Assembly: GCF_035594125.1 (NCBI RefSeq)
Contig: NC_087193.1
Location: 631,501-695,500, forward strand
Direction of reading: 5' to 3'
Length of the DNA: 64,000 bases
Source of the DNA: Scylla paramamosain
Lineage: Eukaryota > Arthropoda > Malacostraca > Decapoda > Portunidae
Every line of letters starts with the position of its first letter. Position 1 is the stretch's first letter. The position numbers and the translations under genes were made by a program. Of the stretch, positions 27,140 through 39,149 are shown piece by piece. The notes under the pieces were generated by a model. The model was not told the DNA's origin. It did not search any database and worked only from the letters and a program-made list of their open reading frames with translations.

Positions 27140-27293
27140 TTCTGAGCCTCCTCAAATGCTTTGATCTCCATCTGCTGCTGTGAGAGACAGTTCACTGTTC
27201 GAGTGCGACTCCTGGTGGTGAGCTGTGGCGTGTGGGGAACAGTGATGCCCAAAGTGTTAGACTTGATCCTCTTGGTATCATCATGTACTTCAC
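27140..27293 (-). CDS. TPX2: TPX2 coding exon 6: ITVPxTP motif
   Basis: 154 nt encoding residues 369-419 and two bases of codon 420. Acceptor GTTGCTGCAG, donor GTGAGT. It contains GITVPHTPQLTTRSRTR, equivalent to the ITVPKSPxF...R.R segment of vertebrate TPX2, followed by a Gln/Glu-rich helix. It lies between the A4 retroelement with its (AT)n array on the left and C3 on the right. Both junction phases agree. Confidence 0.88.
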
Positions 27294-27770
27294 CTGCAGC
27301 AACAATAAAGGTAATGAAGACATTCAGCACACCAACTCAACTGATAGTTCAATGCAAACATGATGCTGTCTTTCTATAGTCCATATTCTGAAATGCTTTG
27401 CTCTCTCACCACAATGATTTTCCAAGGCTACAGAGATTAGCTAAGTTCTCAAGAGTGTTTCTCCTATTGGTAATGTAGAAATCCTGTTTATTTGTCACCA
27501 CAATCACAGAAACAACTTTAAAAACTCCGTATCACTTCAAATAGAGCCTTTGAAAGTAGTGAGTTGCAGCACAGAAGTATTTCAGAGTATGGGCCTGTCT
27601 CCCACAATGTTAATTTTTTTCCCACACTACAGATGTCACAAGGGAGAACACTAGTGTACCATAACACACAACACATTTACAACCACCCATTTTCTAATCA
27701 AGTCATGCAGCATCCAAGAAAGAGAAACAAAGGCATGCAACTGAATGAGAAATACAGCAATGCAAAATAA

Positions 27771-30757
27771 CGTCAGCCTGCCCTCTAGACAATTCTCTTC
27801 CTTCACACAAAACTACATGCACCTAATAACACACATACCCTTCACTCAAAATTCAAAATTATCATGGCAACTCCTACACCAGCCTCAGAGTCCCCATCTG
27901 GGAAAGGGGACCACAAATGTCCACAGGTTGGACTGCTCTTCTGGCATCAACCCTAACTGTCTTGACACCCCACTCAACTTTTTCTTCATTAACTTCTGCA
28001 ACATTTGTGGTCTTAGATCTAATTTTCAATACGTAGAACACCACCTCTCCTCTACTAAACCTCATCTTCTTTTCCTCACTGAAACTCAGGTGTCTGAGGC
28101 AACTGATAGGAGCTCCTTTTCTGTTCCATTCTACTTTCTCTATCCTCATTTTCAATCCAAAGCTGAATGTCACATTTATGTGCACAACGACTTAACCTGC
28201 TCTTATGCCTATGCTCTTGAATCTTCCGAGTTTTCCACCATCTGGCTATGACTACAGAGTCACTCTCAAACTAAATTTATCTGTGCTGTATACCTACCAC
28301 CACCTGTTTTGGCTTTCCTCTCCCTTCACTGACCATTCTGGTGAACTAGCCTTCAACTTTGCTATCCTCACGACCTAGAGCAATTGGTGCAACACCCTAC
28401 TCATTTACCTGACCGTCTTGGAGATACGCCCAACATTCTTGACCTTTTCCTAACCTCTAATCTTTCTGCTGATGCTGTTACCTTCTCTTCTCCGTTGGGC
28501 TCTTCTGAACTCAATCTCATATCTGTATCTTGCCCTATTGCTCCAATCCCTCCTCAGGATCCCCATAAACAGAGGTGCCTCTAGCATTTAGCCTCTGCTA
28601 GTTAAGGGGACCTGAGGAGGTATTTTGCTGATTTTCCTTGGACTACTGCTTCTGTGTCAGAGACCCATCTCTGTGTGCCAACTGCATAACAGAGGTAATA
28701 GTATCTGGCATCGAGGCGTACATTGCTCACTTTTTCTTAACCTAAACCTTCGAAACCTTGGTTTAACACAGCCTGTTCTTGTGCTATACATGATAGAGAG
28801 GTGGCCCAGAAAAGGTACTTGAGCCTTCCATCACCAGAATCTCATGCACTTTATATTTCTGCTCCAAATCATGCCAAGTCTGTTCTCTAACTAGTCAAAA
28901 CTCCTTCATTAATAGTGTCAAAATCTTTCAAGATCTAACTCCCCTCGTGACTTCTGGCATCTAGCCAAAAATATCTCCAGTAACTTTGCTTCTTCTTTCC
29001 CTCCTTTATTTCAACCAGATGGCACCACTGCTATCATATATATCTCTAAAGCTGAACTCTTTTCTCAAACCTTTGCTAAAAACTCTACCTTGGGCTATTC
29101 AGGGCTTGTTCCTCCCTCTCATCCACCCTCTAACTACTACTGCTAAATTCTTCACAATGATGCTTTCCATGCCCTCACTGGCCTAAACCCTCGGAAGGCT
29201 AATGAACTTGATGAGGTCCCTTCTATTGTTCTCCAAAACTGTGCATCCATGCTTGCACCTTGCCTAGTCAAACTCTTTCACCTCTGTCTGTCAACATCTA
29301 CCTTTCCTTCTTGCTGGAAGTTTGCTTACATTCAGCAATTTCCTAAAAAGGGTGACTTTTCTAATCCTTCAAACTATCATCCTATTGCTTAAATTTCCTG
29401 CCTATCTAAAGTTTTTGAATCTATCCTCAACAGGAAGGTTCTTAAACATCTATTAGTTCACAATCTTCTATCTGAGCATCAATATGGGTTCCATCAAGGC
29501 TGTTCTACTGGTGATCTAGCTTTCCTTACTGAGTCTTACTCATCCTCTTTTAGAGATTTTGGTGAAACTTTTGCTGTTGCTTTAGACATATCAAAAGCTT
29601 TTGACAGAGTCTGGCACACAGCTTTGATTTCCAAACAATCCTCCTATGGCTTCTATCCTTCTCTCTGTAACTTCATCTCAAGTTTCCTTTCTGACCATTC
29701 TATTGCTGCTGTGGTGGATGGTCACTGTTCTTCTCTTCAATCTATTAACAGTGGTGTTCCTCAGGATTCTGTCCTGTCACTCACTCTCTTCCTGTTATTC
29801 ATCAATGATCTTCTAAACCAAAATTCTTGTCCTATCCACTCCTACGCTGATGATACCACCCTGCACTTTTCCACATCTTTTCCGACGTCCAACCCTTCTG
29901 AAAGTAAACAATTCATGCAGGGAAGCCACAGAACACCTGACTTCTGATCTCTCTAAAATTTCTGATTGGAGTAGAGCAAACTTAGTATTGTTCAGTGCCT
30001 CAAAAACTTAATTCCTCCATCTATCAACTCGACACAACCTTCCAGACAGCTTTCCCCTCTTCTTCAAAGACACTCAGCTGTCCTCTTCTCCTACACTGAA
30101 CATCTGCAGTCTGTCCTTTTCTTATAATCTAAACTGGAAACTGCACATCTCATCTCTAGTTAAAACAGCTTCTATGAAGTTAGGCATTCTGAGACATCTC
30201 TGCCAGTTTTTCTCACCCCCTCAGCTGCTAACTCTGTACAAGGGCTTTATCCGTCCATATATGGAGTATGCTTCACATGTCTGGGGTGGTTCCACTCATA
30301 CCACTCTTTTAGACAGGGTGGAATTAAAAGCTTTTCATCTCATCAGCTCCTCTTCTCTAACTGACTGTTCAGCCTCTTTCTCATCGCCACAATGTTGCAT
30401 CTCTAGCTATCTTCTACTGCTATTTTCATGCTAATTGCCCTTCCAATCTTGCTAATTGCATGCCTCCCCTCCTCCCACGGCCTCACTGCACCAGACTTTC
30501 TTCTTTCTCTCATCCCTATTCTGTCCACCTCTCTAATGCAAGAGTTAACCATTATTCTCAATCATTTATCCATTTCTCTGTTAAGTTCTAGAACTCCCTG
30601 CCTGGTTCTGTACTTCCACCTTCCTATGACCTGAATTCCTTCAATAGGGAGGTTTCAAGACATTTATCCTTCAGTTTTTGACTACCACTTTATTTTACTG
30701 GATTTCTGTTGCCCTTAGCAAGTGTCCTTCCTACATGGGAGAGAGAGAAAAAAAAAA
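27771..30757 (+). mobile_element. Family C copy C3 (5'UTR to tail, decayed)
   Basis: Follows C from the 5'UTR (TCAGCCTGCCCTCTAGAC) through the endonuclease (FFINFCNICGLRSN, LFLTETQVSEATD) and RT ([10 protein letters not shown] intact) to the 3'UTR; tail CTACATGGGAGAGAGAGAAAA. Part of the endonuclease near 28290 is missing and many stops and frameshifts occur. At the codon where other copies have TAA it keeps GAA. Lies in TPX2 intron 5, antisense to the gene. Confidence 0.87.
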
Positions 30758-30769
30758 AGGTCCATTAAG

Positions 30770-31110
30770 GCTGCATACAACTTTCATCCTAAGTGCTCCT
30801 CTATGATCTATTATTTCAACAGCAAAAATCTGATCTTTTTCCCTCATAGATTTTCTTTCTTCCTCACTAAGCTTCCTTAGTCACTTCTGCCAGTCTTTCA
30901 GTCACAGCTCCCATACTTTTCCTGGCACACGAAGGAAACTGATCTCCCTATAATTATTACACTCAACTGTCACCTTTAAACAAGGATATTCCATCAATGC
31001 CAGCAGCTTTACCACACTAAATTTATTTAGCTTGCCTACAGCTGTCTCTGCATCCTCCCTACTAATACCTCAGCAAAACACTCCTCCATCTTCTTGCATA
31101 CCCATATTAT
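30770..31110 (-). mobile_element. Degraded non-LTR RT fragment (RTE-like)
   Basis: Minus-strand remnants of an RT (NNYREISFLRVPGK...; then EKDQIFAVE), resembling the YRGISLLxVPGKVY block of RTE-type elements. Too degraded for exact limits. Confidence 0.55.
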
Positions 31111-31485
31111 ACATCATTGCTTCCCTTAGTGACTCAGTGTTATATTAAAGAATGTAATGTTAGCTGATGTGAGACTGACATGTCACAGATAAACCAAGAA
31201 AAAGGTGGTATTAGACTATTCATCTGCTACAAAGAATGAGTGTGAAAAACAACCAAATCCTTATATTAGATACAAAGACTACCACAACCTTCTACTACAA
31301 TGAATCTTGTTTTATTCTTACAGGAAAGGTTAATAATGTCTCCAGTGTCCTCTTTCTTCCCGTGTCCTATAACTATGAAAGCAAGAGCTTTACTGCTCAC
31401 TCCCATTATAGCCTGTGATATTCTTCTTTATTCCAATGTCCCTTTCCCTGTCAGAACACTCTTTCAAAAAGCCAACTCCACTCAC

Positions 31486-31648
31486 TTCCAGCTCTCTTGG
31501 TCCTAAACCTCTGAGGTGTTTTGGTGTGGAACCTGAGATTCAGCTCGGCAACAGAAACAAACTTGCTTGGCTCCTCTGCATTCCTTCTCCTGGACTCGGT
31601 AAGGTTGAACGGTTGAGGAACTGTTCGGCTCACTCCTGTATCCTTATT
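31486..31648 (-). CDS. TPX2: TPX2 coding exon 5
   Basis: 163 nt encoding residues 315-368 plus one base. Acceptor TGTCCTTCCCAG, donor GTGAGT. It carries VPQPFNLTESRRR followed by FVSVAELNLRFHTKTPQRF, which matches the TPX2 central pattern (PFxLTexRR ... Sxaexvxxfqk.TPxRF). It sits between the degraded retroelement fragment to its left and an array-rich intron to its right. It enters in phase 0 from exon 4 and ends in phase 1, matching exon 6. Confidence 0.88.
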
Positions 31649-31900
31649 CTGGGAAGGACAGGAGGCTATGATCACAAGGTTGATACTCTCTGTCATGAAA
31701 ACTGGTGGATCTGAATGAACAACTACAATGGAAAAGTCTCTCTATATGAACTCTAACTTATGCTATTGCATAAGGGAGGGAGGTGTATGAGTTGAACATG
31801 CAATGTATAGGCTTACACAATGACTTTTGCAGCCAAATACAAATCTATCAAAAACTGGGATTTCTTTTATAAATGGAGAGTAAAATGCAAAATAAAAAAA

Positions 31901-31903
<3 letters not shown>

Positions 31904-31950
<47 letters not shown>
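31904..31950 (+). repeat. (GA)n microsatellite
   Basis: Short GA run in TPX2 intron 4. Confidence 0.9.
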
Positions 31951-31953
<3 letters not shown>

Positions 31954-32114
31954 TGTTACTCCATTGTTATGTTTGTTCATAGAATAGTGTCTCCAGTGTT
32001 AGTTTTGTCTTGCAACAGTGCACAATGTGGAGCATTCACTATAGATGGTTTGATATATATAGATGGTTTGATGTTGAGCCTCTTGGAACTTAGACTACCT
32101 GTATCAGTCTGAAC

Positions 32115-32385
<271 letters not shown>

Positions 32386-32429
32386 CATATATCCATTCTG
32401 CATGCAGTGTGTTCATATATTCATCCCAC

Positions 32430-33165
32430 ATGTGCCCATGGCCAGCCAATCTGCTCTAACTTTAACCTCTCTCCTTCTCTCCCTCTCAAGGGAATTCACA
32501 CCTTTCTTTCCCTACAGTCCTTAGGGAAAACGCCTGCACTTCTGAGTCTTCCTCCCTGGTCATTGGCCAAAATAACAACCACAATCATTGGTCAATTCAT
32601 CCCATTTCCTGGCATCTCATTGGTCATTTTTCATCCCAGAAGTTGCATCTCTGATTCACTTCTCTCACATAAACAGAGCCCGCATGCACAGCTAGAGCCC
32701 AGTCTGAGAGAGTCCAGTCTCAGAGAGTCCAGTCTGAGAGAGTCCAAGAAAGTCAGTGCTGTCTTGAGAGTCAGTTCAGTTCATCATCAGTTCACAAGCA
32801 GTCCAGCTCATATCAATTCAGAGGGAGAGTGTACGATCAGTCATCATGTCTGTAATCAACTGTGTCTCATGTCACGTGTGTACATTCTCTCCATTATTAA
32901 ATCAAGAAGAACTCTTACAAATTGTGTCTTTTATTCGCACATATCAACATCAACTTATTACCCATTACCTCCACGCTACCAACAATACCAAGCTCATTAC
33001 CCAGTCCTCCACACTACCACAACATTAAGCTCCTCATCTGATCCAGCAGTGGCAAGCATCATCTCAACCAAGGTGGCAAATATCTCATATATCTAACACA
33101 GTGTGATCTACATCAATCAAAGCAGCAAAATCTTATCAACACAGTGATACAAATAAACTAGAAAC
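32430..33165 (+). mobile_element. Possible solo or partial LTR with tandem 15-mers
   Basis: Non-coding block with LTR-like layout: C-rich upstream part, three perfectly spaced 15-bp repeats (AGTCTGAGAGAGTCC, 32701-32745), and a right edge AACTAGAAACA followed by GTGGTGGCAACAGG, which resembles a primer-binding region next to Ty3/Gypsy LTRs. No gag/pol adjoins it; family B starts instead. The open frame across it is likely chance. Confidence 0.38.
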
Positions 33166-33181
33166 AGTGGTGGCAACAGGT

Positions 33182-36046
33182 GGCCAAGACACTCACTCTC
33201 ATTCACATCAAAACAGGGGTGAGAACATACCTAAACAACAATAAACTAGTCTTGGTATGTTTAACAGAAACCAGACTAAAAGAGGAAATAAAGATGAGAT
33301 TTGCAAAGGAAGGATATAGCACAAGGAGGAGAGACAGAAAAAGAAAGGGAGGAAGACAAGTGATATTGGTAAAAGAGGATATTGTTGTTGAGGAAGTGGA
33401 ATATGGTAATGGAATGACAGAAACTTTGAATGTTGTGATTAAGATCAAAAGTGAAAAAAGGAAACTTATTCTGATGTACATACCACCATAATACTAATGC
33501 ATGGGAGACCAAGATATAAAATTATGCAACTAGAAACAAGAAGCAGCATAGAGGAAATGATAAGGAAAAGTAACAAAGTGCTCTTAGTAGGCAACTTCAA
33601 CACTAAAAGAATTAACTGGGAGATGGAAGTGAAAGAAAATGTTATGTCATGGAGCAAAGAACTTATGCATACCATGAAGGTAAACACAATGAGACATTGA
33701 GTGAATGAACCTGCAAGATGCTGAGAAGAACCATTACAGTTAGACTTAGTGTTTACGAATAACCCAGAAAGGAGACCAAGTATATACTGTCTGAGTTCAA
33801 TGAGAAGAAATGATCATGTGACAATAGAAATAATACTACAGGAGGAAACAGTGCTGCAAAGGAATGGAGAATTTAGAAATGGGAAACAGAACAATGCTAA
33901 GGCAAACTTTGCAGACTTTAATACATTTTATGGAAAAATTAACTGAAAAGAGCTATTTGAAGGTAAAGTAATGCAAGAAAAATATGAAATATTTTTGAGC
34001 AAGTATAGAGAAGGGGTGCAACAGTTTGTGCCAAGTTATAAAGTGAAAACTGGGAAACATGAATGGTATAATGCCATGTGGGTAGAAGCAAAAAAGAAAA
34101 GGATAGGGCATGGAAGAAAATTAAGAGAAAACTTAACAGAAATAACAGGAAATACAGAAAGGCAAGGAATGAATATGGTATAACAAGAAGAAAAATCTTG
34201 AAAGTTACATAATAAGAAAATGCAAGGAAGAGCCCAAACTCTTCTACACATATGTAAATTGAAAAATGAAACACTGGGATGACATAAAAAAGTTAGAAAG
34301 TGAAGGAAGAATTTATGAAACTACTGAGATGAGTGAATTAATGAATGAGTTTTCAGTCTGTGTTTACAGAAGGAAACCAATTTTGTGGCACCAAAAGTGG
34401 TATCACAGAATGAGGGAATACAGGAGATACAAGCAGAGACAAGAAGTCAAGAAACTGCTGGAAGAGCTGAATGTTAGAAAAGCTATGGGACCAGATCAAG
34501 TAAATGGATGGATATTAAAAGAATGTATAGAGCAAATGGAGGAACCCATATGGGATATAATCAACAGCTTAATGAAAGAAGGAAAAGTACAAAGGGAATG
34601 GAAAAAAAAGCTAACGTAGTCCCAATATACAAAGGGGGAAATAAAATGGAACCATTAAATTACAGACCAGTGTCACTAACAAGTATTGTAAGTAACCTCT
34701 GTGAAATAGTAAGTAGATAGGTACAATATTTAGAAGATGAAAAGATAATTACAGAAAAGCAATTTGGATTCAGTAAAGGGAGATCCTGTGTCACAAATCT
34801 ACTGAGCTTTTATACAAGAGTAATAGATGGAGTCCAAGAGAGGGACAGATGGGTTGATGCGGTATGCCTGGATCTCAAAAAAGCATTTGGTAAGGTTCCC
34901 CACAAAAGTCTTATGTGAAAGTTAGAGAATGAAGGAGGAGTAAAGGGAGCAACTTTGAGATGATGGAGGATTAGTTACAAGGGAGGGAAATGAGAACAGT
35001 AATCAGAGACACTAATTCAGGTTGGTGCAAAGTGACAAGTGGGATACCACAATGATCTGTGTTGGCAACTTTTAAGTTTCAAATATGTGTAAATGATATC
35101 AAAGAAGATTTAAGTAGTTATATAAACTTTCTTGCTGATGATGTAAAAATAATGAAAATAATAAAGGATGAAAATGACTGCAAGGAGTTACAAAAGGATA
35201 CTGACAAGATACATATATGGAGCCAAAGATGGAAACTACAACTTAATACCAGAAAATACCAAGTGTTAGAAATAGGATAAATCAGAAATGGAGCCAAAGA
35301 TGGAAACTACAACTTAATACCAGAAAATACCAAGTGTTAGAAATAGGATAAATCAGAAAGAGACCTTCATGGAATTACAAAATGGAAGGAGTAATAAAAA
35401 CAAAAAGTAATAAAAAAAAAAGATTTGGGAGTAATGATCCAGAACACACTATCACCTGAAAGGCACATAAACAGAATATTTGACTCTACATACAACTTGT
35501 TGAAAACCATTTGGATGGTGTTTAACTATCTAAATAAAGAAATTATGAAGAAATTTATAACAAGCATGATATAACAAATTGGAATATACAGTAATTTGGG
35601 CTCCACATAGAAAAAAAGATACATGGAAACTGGAAAGAATACAGAGGATAGTGACAAAGATGGTACCAGAATTGAAAGACTTAGCTATGAAGAAAGACTT
35701 GAAGAGATGGGATTATTAACACTACAAGAGAGAGAAGAAAAAGAGGAGACCTGGCAATAATATACAAATTTGTAAACAATATAAAAAGAATAGACAGAAA
35801 TGACTTGGTACCACAGATGGAGGGAGAGAGTAGAAACAAGGGACATGGAAAAAATAAAGAAGAGTGGATGTTTGAGCGACATCAAGAAATACAGCTTCCC
35901 ATATCAAACTATTGAAATCTGGAATGATTTGTAGGAAAAGGTGGTTGTGGCAAACAGTGTACACATGTACATATGGTTATGGAGACAGGACAAAATGAGC
36001 TTTGGCTCATGCCCTGTACAATACAACTAGGTAAATACAATTAGGT

Positions 36047-36048
<2 letters not shown>
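33182..36048 (+). mobile_element. Family B non-LTR retrotransposon copy B2
   Basis: Relative of family A. Endonuclease start (LVLVCLTETRLKEEIKM; GGRQVILVKEDIVVEE), linker, RT (ELNVRKAMGPDQVNGWILK, LNYRPVSLTSIVSNL, KQFGFSKGRSCVTNLL, VCLDLKKAF) and an active site reading INFLADDVKIM, i.e. the Asp pair is retained. Interrupted by stops and frameshifts and by a 71-bp tandem duplication (35219-35360). Ends ACAACTAGGTAAATAC, then (AC)n. Sits in TPX2 intron 4, antisense. Confidence 0.85.
35219..35360 (+). repeat. 71-bp perfect tandem duplication within B2
   Basis: The segment starting GGAGCCAAAGATGGAAACT is repeated at a 71-bp period without visible difference, so the duplication is recent relative to the rest of B2. 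Confidence 0.9.

Positions 36049-36129
<81 letters not shown>
36049..36129 (+). repeat. (AC)n microsatellite at the B2 3' end
   Basis: Begins where B2 ends (AATTAGGTAAACACAC). Confidence 0.95.
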
Positions 36130-36130
<1 letters not shown>

Positions 36131-36556
36131 TTTGTTGATCATTCATATTTATATAACTTGTATATTCCGTTGATCATCTGTAAAAGAAACAAGAGGCTGA
36201 AACCTGTCCCTTGCTGTGTATCATGAACTTTAGCAAAAATAATCATGTCCTGCAAAAGCTTCAGCTGTTTGGACCTAGATGCATTACCATCACTTGTAAG
36301 TAACCAAATGTAAATTGCTTAACAGCCAAATAAATGTAATTAATCAGTCAATCTAATGCTTGAGGCCCAATACGAGAGAAACATTAATATCAGCCAAAGC
36401 TATCTATCTATACATAAACCAAGCTGGCAATCAATGCCCACAAAGTGTGGCCCAAACAAACCACCACACACTCATACACACACCATTCACACTCTTAGCC
36501 CCCATTGGTCCCTGGTCTGAAAGACAATTCTACTACACCTCTACACCACTACGTAC

Positions 36557-36917
36557 CAAAGAGGTTGTACTGGACCGAAGTGACCTTGTGAAGTCCACAT
36601 ATTCCTGCTCCTCCCCTTGGGATGGACCTTTGCCCTTGACACGGGCATCTGTGGCAAAGTGGAACTCCTGAGGCCTGGTGGGTCCTAAGTGAGGCCTGGT
36701 TGAGGCAGGGGCAGGAGCCTCAGCTGCAGCAGGTGCACCAGAGCCCCGCAGTCTACTATCAGTGGCAAAGTGGAATTCTTCAGGCTTAGTGAGCTTCAAT
36801 GGCTTGCTGGAAGGTGCATCACTACTGGACTTGTGACTGAAGGTTGCAATGGCCTGCAGATCAGCTTTATCCTGCTCACTGAGTCCCATCACTCCCGACA
36901 CCCGCCGCACACCTCTG
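36557..36917 (-). CDS. TPX2: TPX2 coding exon 4: duplicated EFHFATD motif
   Basis: 361 nt encoding residues 194-314. Acceptor TTCCTCAG, donor GTACGT. It contains two copies of a TPX2-type motif, TKPEEFHFATDSR (237-249) and TRPQEFHFATDAR (274-286), separated by an Ala/Pro-rich spacer. The first part (LSEQDKADLQAIATF) looks helical. The (K/R)PxEFHFxTDxR pattern is typical of TPX2 central repeats. The exon ends with a Ser/Thr-Arg-rich segment. Phase 2 in, phase 0 out. Confidence 0.88.
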
Positions 36918-36985
36918 CTGAGGAACAATCCACTGTACTCCACCATTCAAAAACACTGTAAAACATTCATTACAGGATCTTATCT

Positions 36986-37195
36986 GTACTAGGGCTTTAT
37001 CCATCCATGTATGGAGTATGTATCACTTAAATTGGTGATGTTGCACTCATATAGCTCTTTTGAACTGGATGGAATCAAAAGTATTTTGTCAACTTCTCTT
37101 TACTAGCATCTTATCTTCAACCTCTCTTTCCACAAGCTTGTAACTCTTGCTATCTTCTATTACTATTTTCATACTAATAGCTCTTATGACTTCTA
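36986..37195 (+). mobile_element. Old family C fragment in TPX2 intron 3
   Basis: Diverged match to C at 13270-13480: GGGCTTTATCCATCCATGTA TGGAGTATG, then GGATGGAATCAAAAG. Occupies about 200 bp of the 571-bp intron between exons 4 and 3. Confidence 0.65.
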
Positions 37196-37488
37196 AAAGA
37201 GAGTGCTGCATGTTTCTTCACAATGCATTGTGGACAAAATAAAATCTAGTAAGAAATTTCATGTAATTTTGTAAGCCTAGCTTAAATTTGTAGTCAGACA
37301 TGTTTTAAAATATATTTCTTATTGTTTCGTCAAATCAATGTTTATTTTCATCCTCAGATTGGAAACTCAGTGCAAAACAATGAATAATGTTCAGACAAGC
37401 AAAACACAAAATTTTAAGTCAGCCAGCTAGTTCTGTATGTTTTCAGCTTCACAAGAGCAGTGGAGACAGCCAAGGATGAAACACTCAC

Positions 37489-37577
37489 CGTTTCCTTGCA
37501 CCTGTCTTGGGGTTCTGCTGCTGTCCAGTGCCAGGTTTCCCAAAAGACTTTCTTGCTGCTCTATTTCGCCGCAGTGC
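37489..37577 (-). CDS. TPX2: TPX2 coding exon 3: basic segment
   Basis: 89-nt exon (residues 165-193 plus two bases of codon 194), acceptor TTTTGCAG, donor GTGAGT. It reads ALRRNRAARKSFGKPGTG and then a Gln/Lys-rich stretch ending GARKR. It is strongly basic, fitting a nuclear-localisation or microtubule-binding segment of TPX2. It starts in phase 0 and ends in phase 2, matching both neighbours. It is too short to be found by ORF length and was found by splice signals and frame. Confidence 0.8.
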
Positions 37578-38739
37578 CTGCAAAAGCCAGTAACACCTCA
37601 TCTCAGGAGTAAATACAACAGGATAGAGAAAATATCAAAGCTCTTCTCTACCTCGTTTGTTTTCAGAGCATAATGTTCACTATTTCAAGCTTGTGGCAAG
37701 CACATATATGAATACACTACTCCCTCCTCCAACCAAGCAAATCAAGCTCCATGGATAGTGAAGCCATGGCTGACAAAGTTAATATCATATAGAGAAATCT
37801 GATATATCAAGGTTCTTATTGTGTCTGTTGTAGCAAATTTCTTGACACATAAACATAACTTACATGTCTTATTGTAATGTTCTTTTAAGCATTGAGGACA
37901 GAAATGACCTCTGGTCTTCATCTATATATATCCACAATACAAGCTCTCAGACATGAAGTTGTTACAAGAGACCCTAACTTTACTACTTCTTGTCACATCA
38001 CAGGAAGAGGTGCCCAATACTCTACTAGTTACCTTTCTACAACATGCAGGTATTGCAAACCTGTTAAAAGAAATTTACTGAACATCTTGGGTGTACTTGC
38101 ACGCCAGGAAGCACAGAGACGACTGATGTAGACTATGGCCATGCATGTGTCCTGCACTGAGCGAGTCACTTGATATACGAATCAATCACAAACAGGTCCT
38201 GTCCGCTGAGTGGGCACTGACTAGTGAAGGCAGTTACACACTGGCACCATACAGACATCACTAAATATATCCCCAATGGTTTATATTTTTTTTGATAACA
38301 TAATAAGTTAGATAGGATGATGTCTATATTACAATATCATAATAACTAATAATATGTTGTGCATATATACTAATATTAAAAATATGAAATTAAATGAAAA
38401 CTCAAGTGTGTTAGCTTATCTCTTTTTCACAGAACCCCTAAGGGCCTTTTGTGGAATCCTGGTTGAGAAACAGTCCCAGAGCAATGATCATTATTGTAGT
38501 TATCATGCCTATGATAACCACAACAGATTGTAGGCAAGTTATTTAGGACAAGTCACAAACATAAATTCTAAGAAAAAAATAATAATAATAATGCACTGCA
38601 TTACCTAGCTACCAGCCAGCATATTTTAGTGCAGCTGCACCTCACAGCACCATTCTTCCTCTACAATGCAGCAATAACCTGAATGCAACATTCACCCCTC
38701 ACCCTTCACCCCTCCAAACAGACATTAGACCAGACATAC

Positions 38740-39149
38740 CTTAGCAATGGCTGCTAGGCGTGGTGACTGCCTGACCCCCACTGTGTCCAGACCTGACATG
38801 GCTTGACTAATTCTCTTTGGCACGCTCCTTGGTGCAGGAAGTGACACAGCAGCAGGTGGACTGGCTACCTCTGGGACAGGTGTTTTGGGAGATGGCTCAA
38901 GAACAGCTGGAGTTTTGAAGGAAGAAGGACTTGTTGTCTTGGGAACAGCTGGTGTCTTTGGGGAAGGATGACTTACTCTCTCAGAAACAGTTGGCGTCTT
39001 AAAAGGACAATCTGCTGATCTAGGAACATGTGGTGTCTTTGGGGAAGGATGACTTGCTGCTTCAGAAACAACTACTGATGTTTTAAGGACAAGCTGACCT
39101 GTTGCCTTAAAATCTGCAGTTGTCTTCTGGGGCATCTCTGACACAGTAT
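38740..39149 (-). CDS. TPX2: TPX2 coding exon 2: Ser/Pro/Thr-rich linker
   Basis: 410 nt encoding residues 28-164, entered by a TTTCTTTCAG acceptor and left by AAG|GTATGT. Codon 28 (Asp) is split with exon 1. The region is low complexity, rich in Ser, Pro, Thr and Lys, with repeated SPKTP-type motifs (SHPSPKTPHVP, SHPSPKTPAVP, LEPSPKTPVP). These are plausible proline-directed kinase sites, as expected for a mitotic protein. The end (VRQSPRLAAIAK) is basic and conserved in style. The linker itself would not identify the gene; the assignment rests on phase-consistent joining to exons 1 and 3. Confidence 0.85.

Noticed and set aside
32407..33096. 229-codon open frame with SLRES repeats
   Set aside because: No start context, family resemblance or neighbours; the repeat is the 15-bp tandem unit, and the block looks like noncoding LTR sequence.
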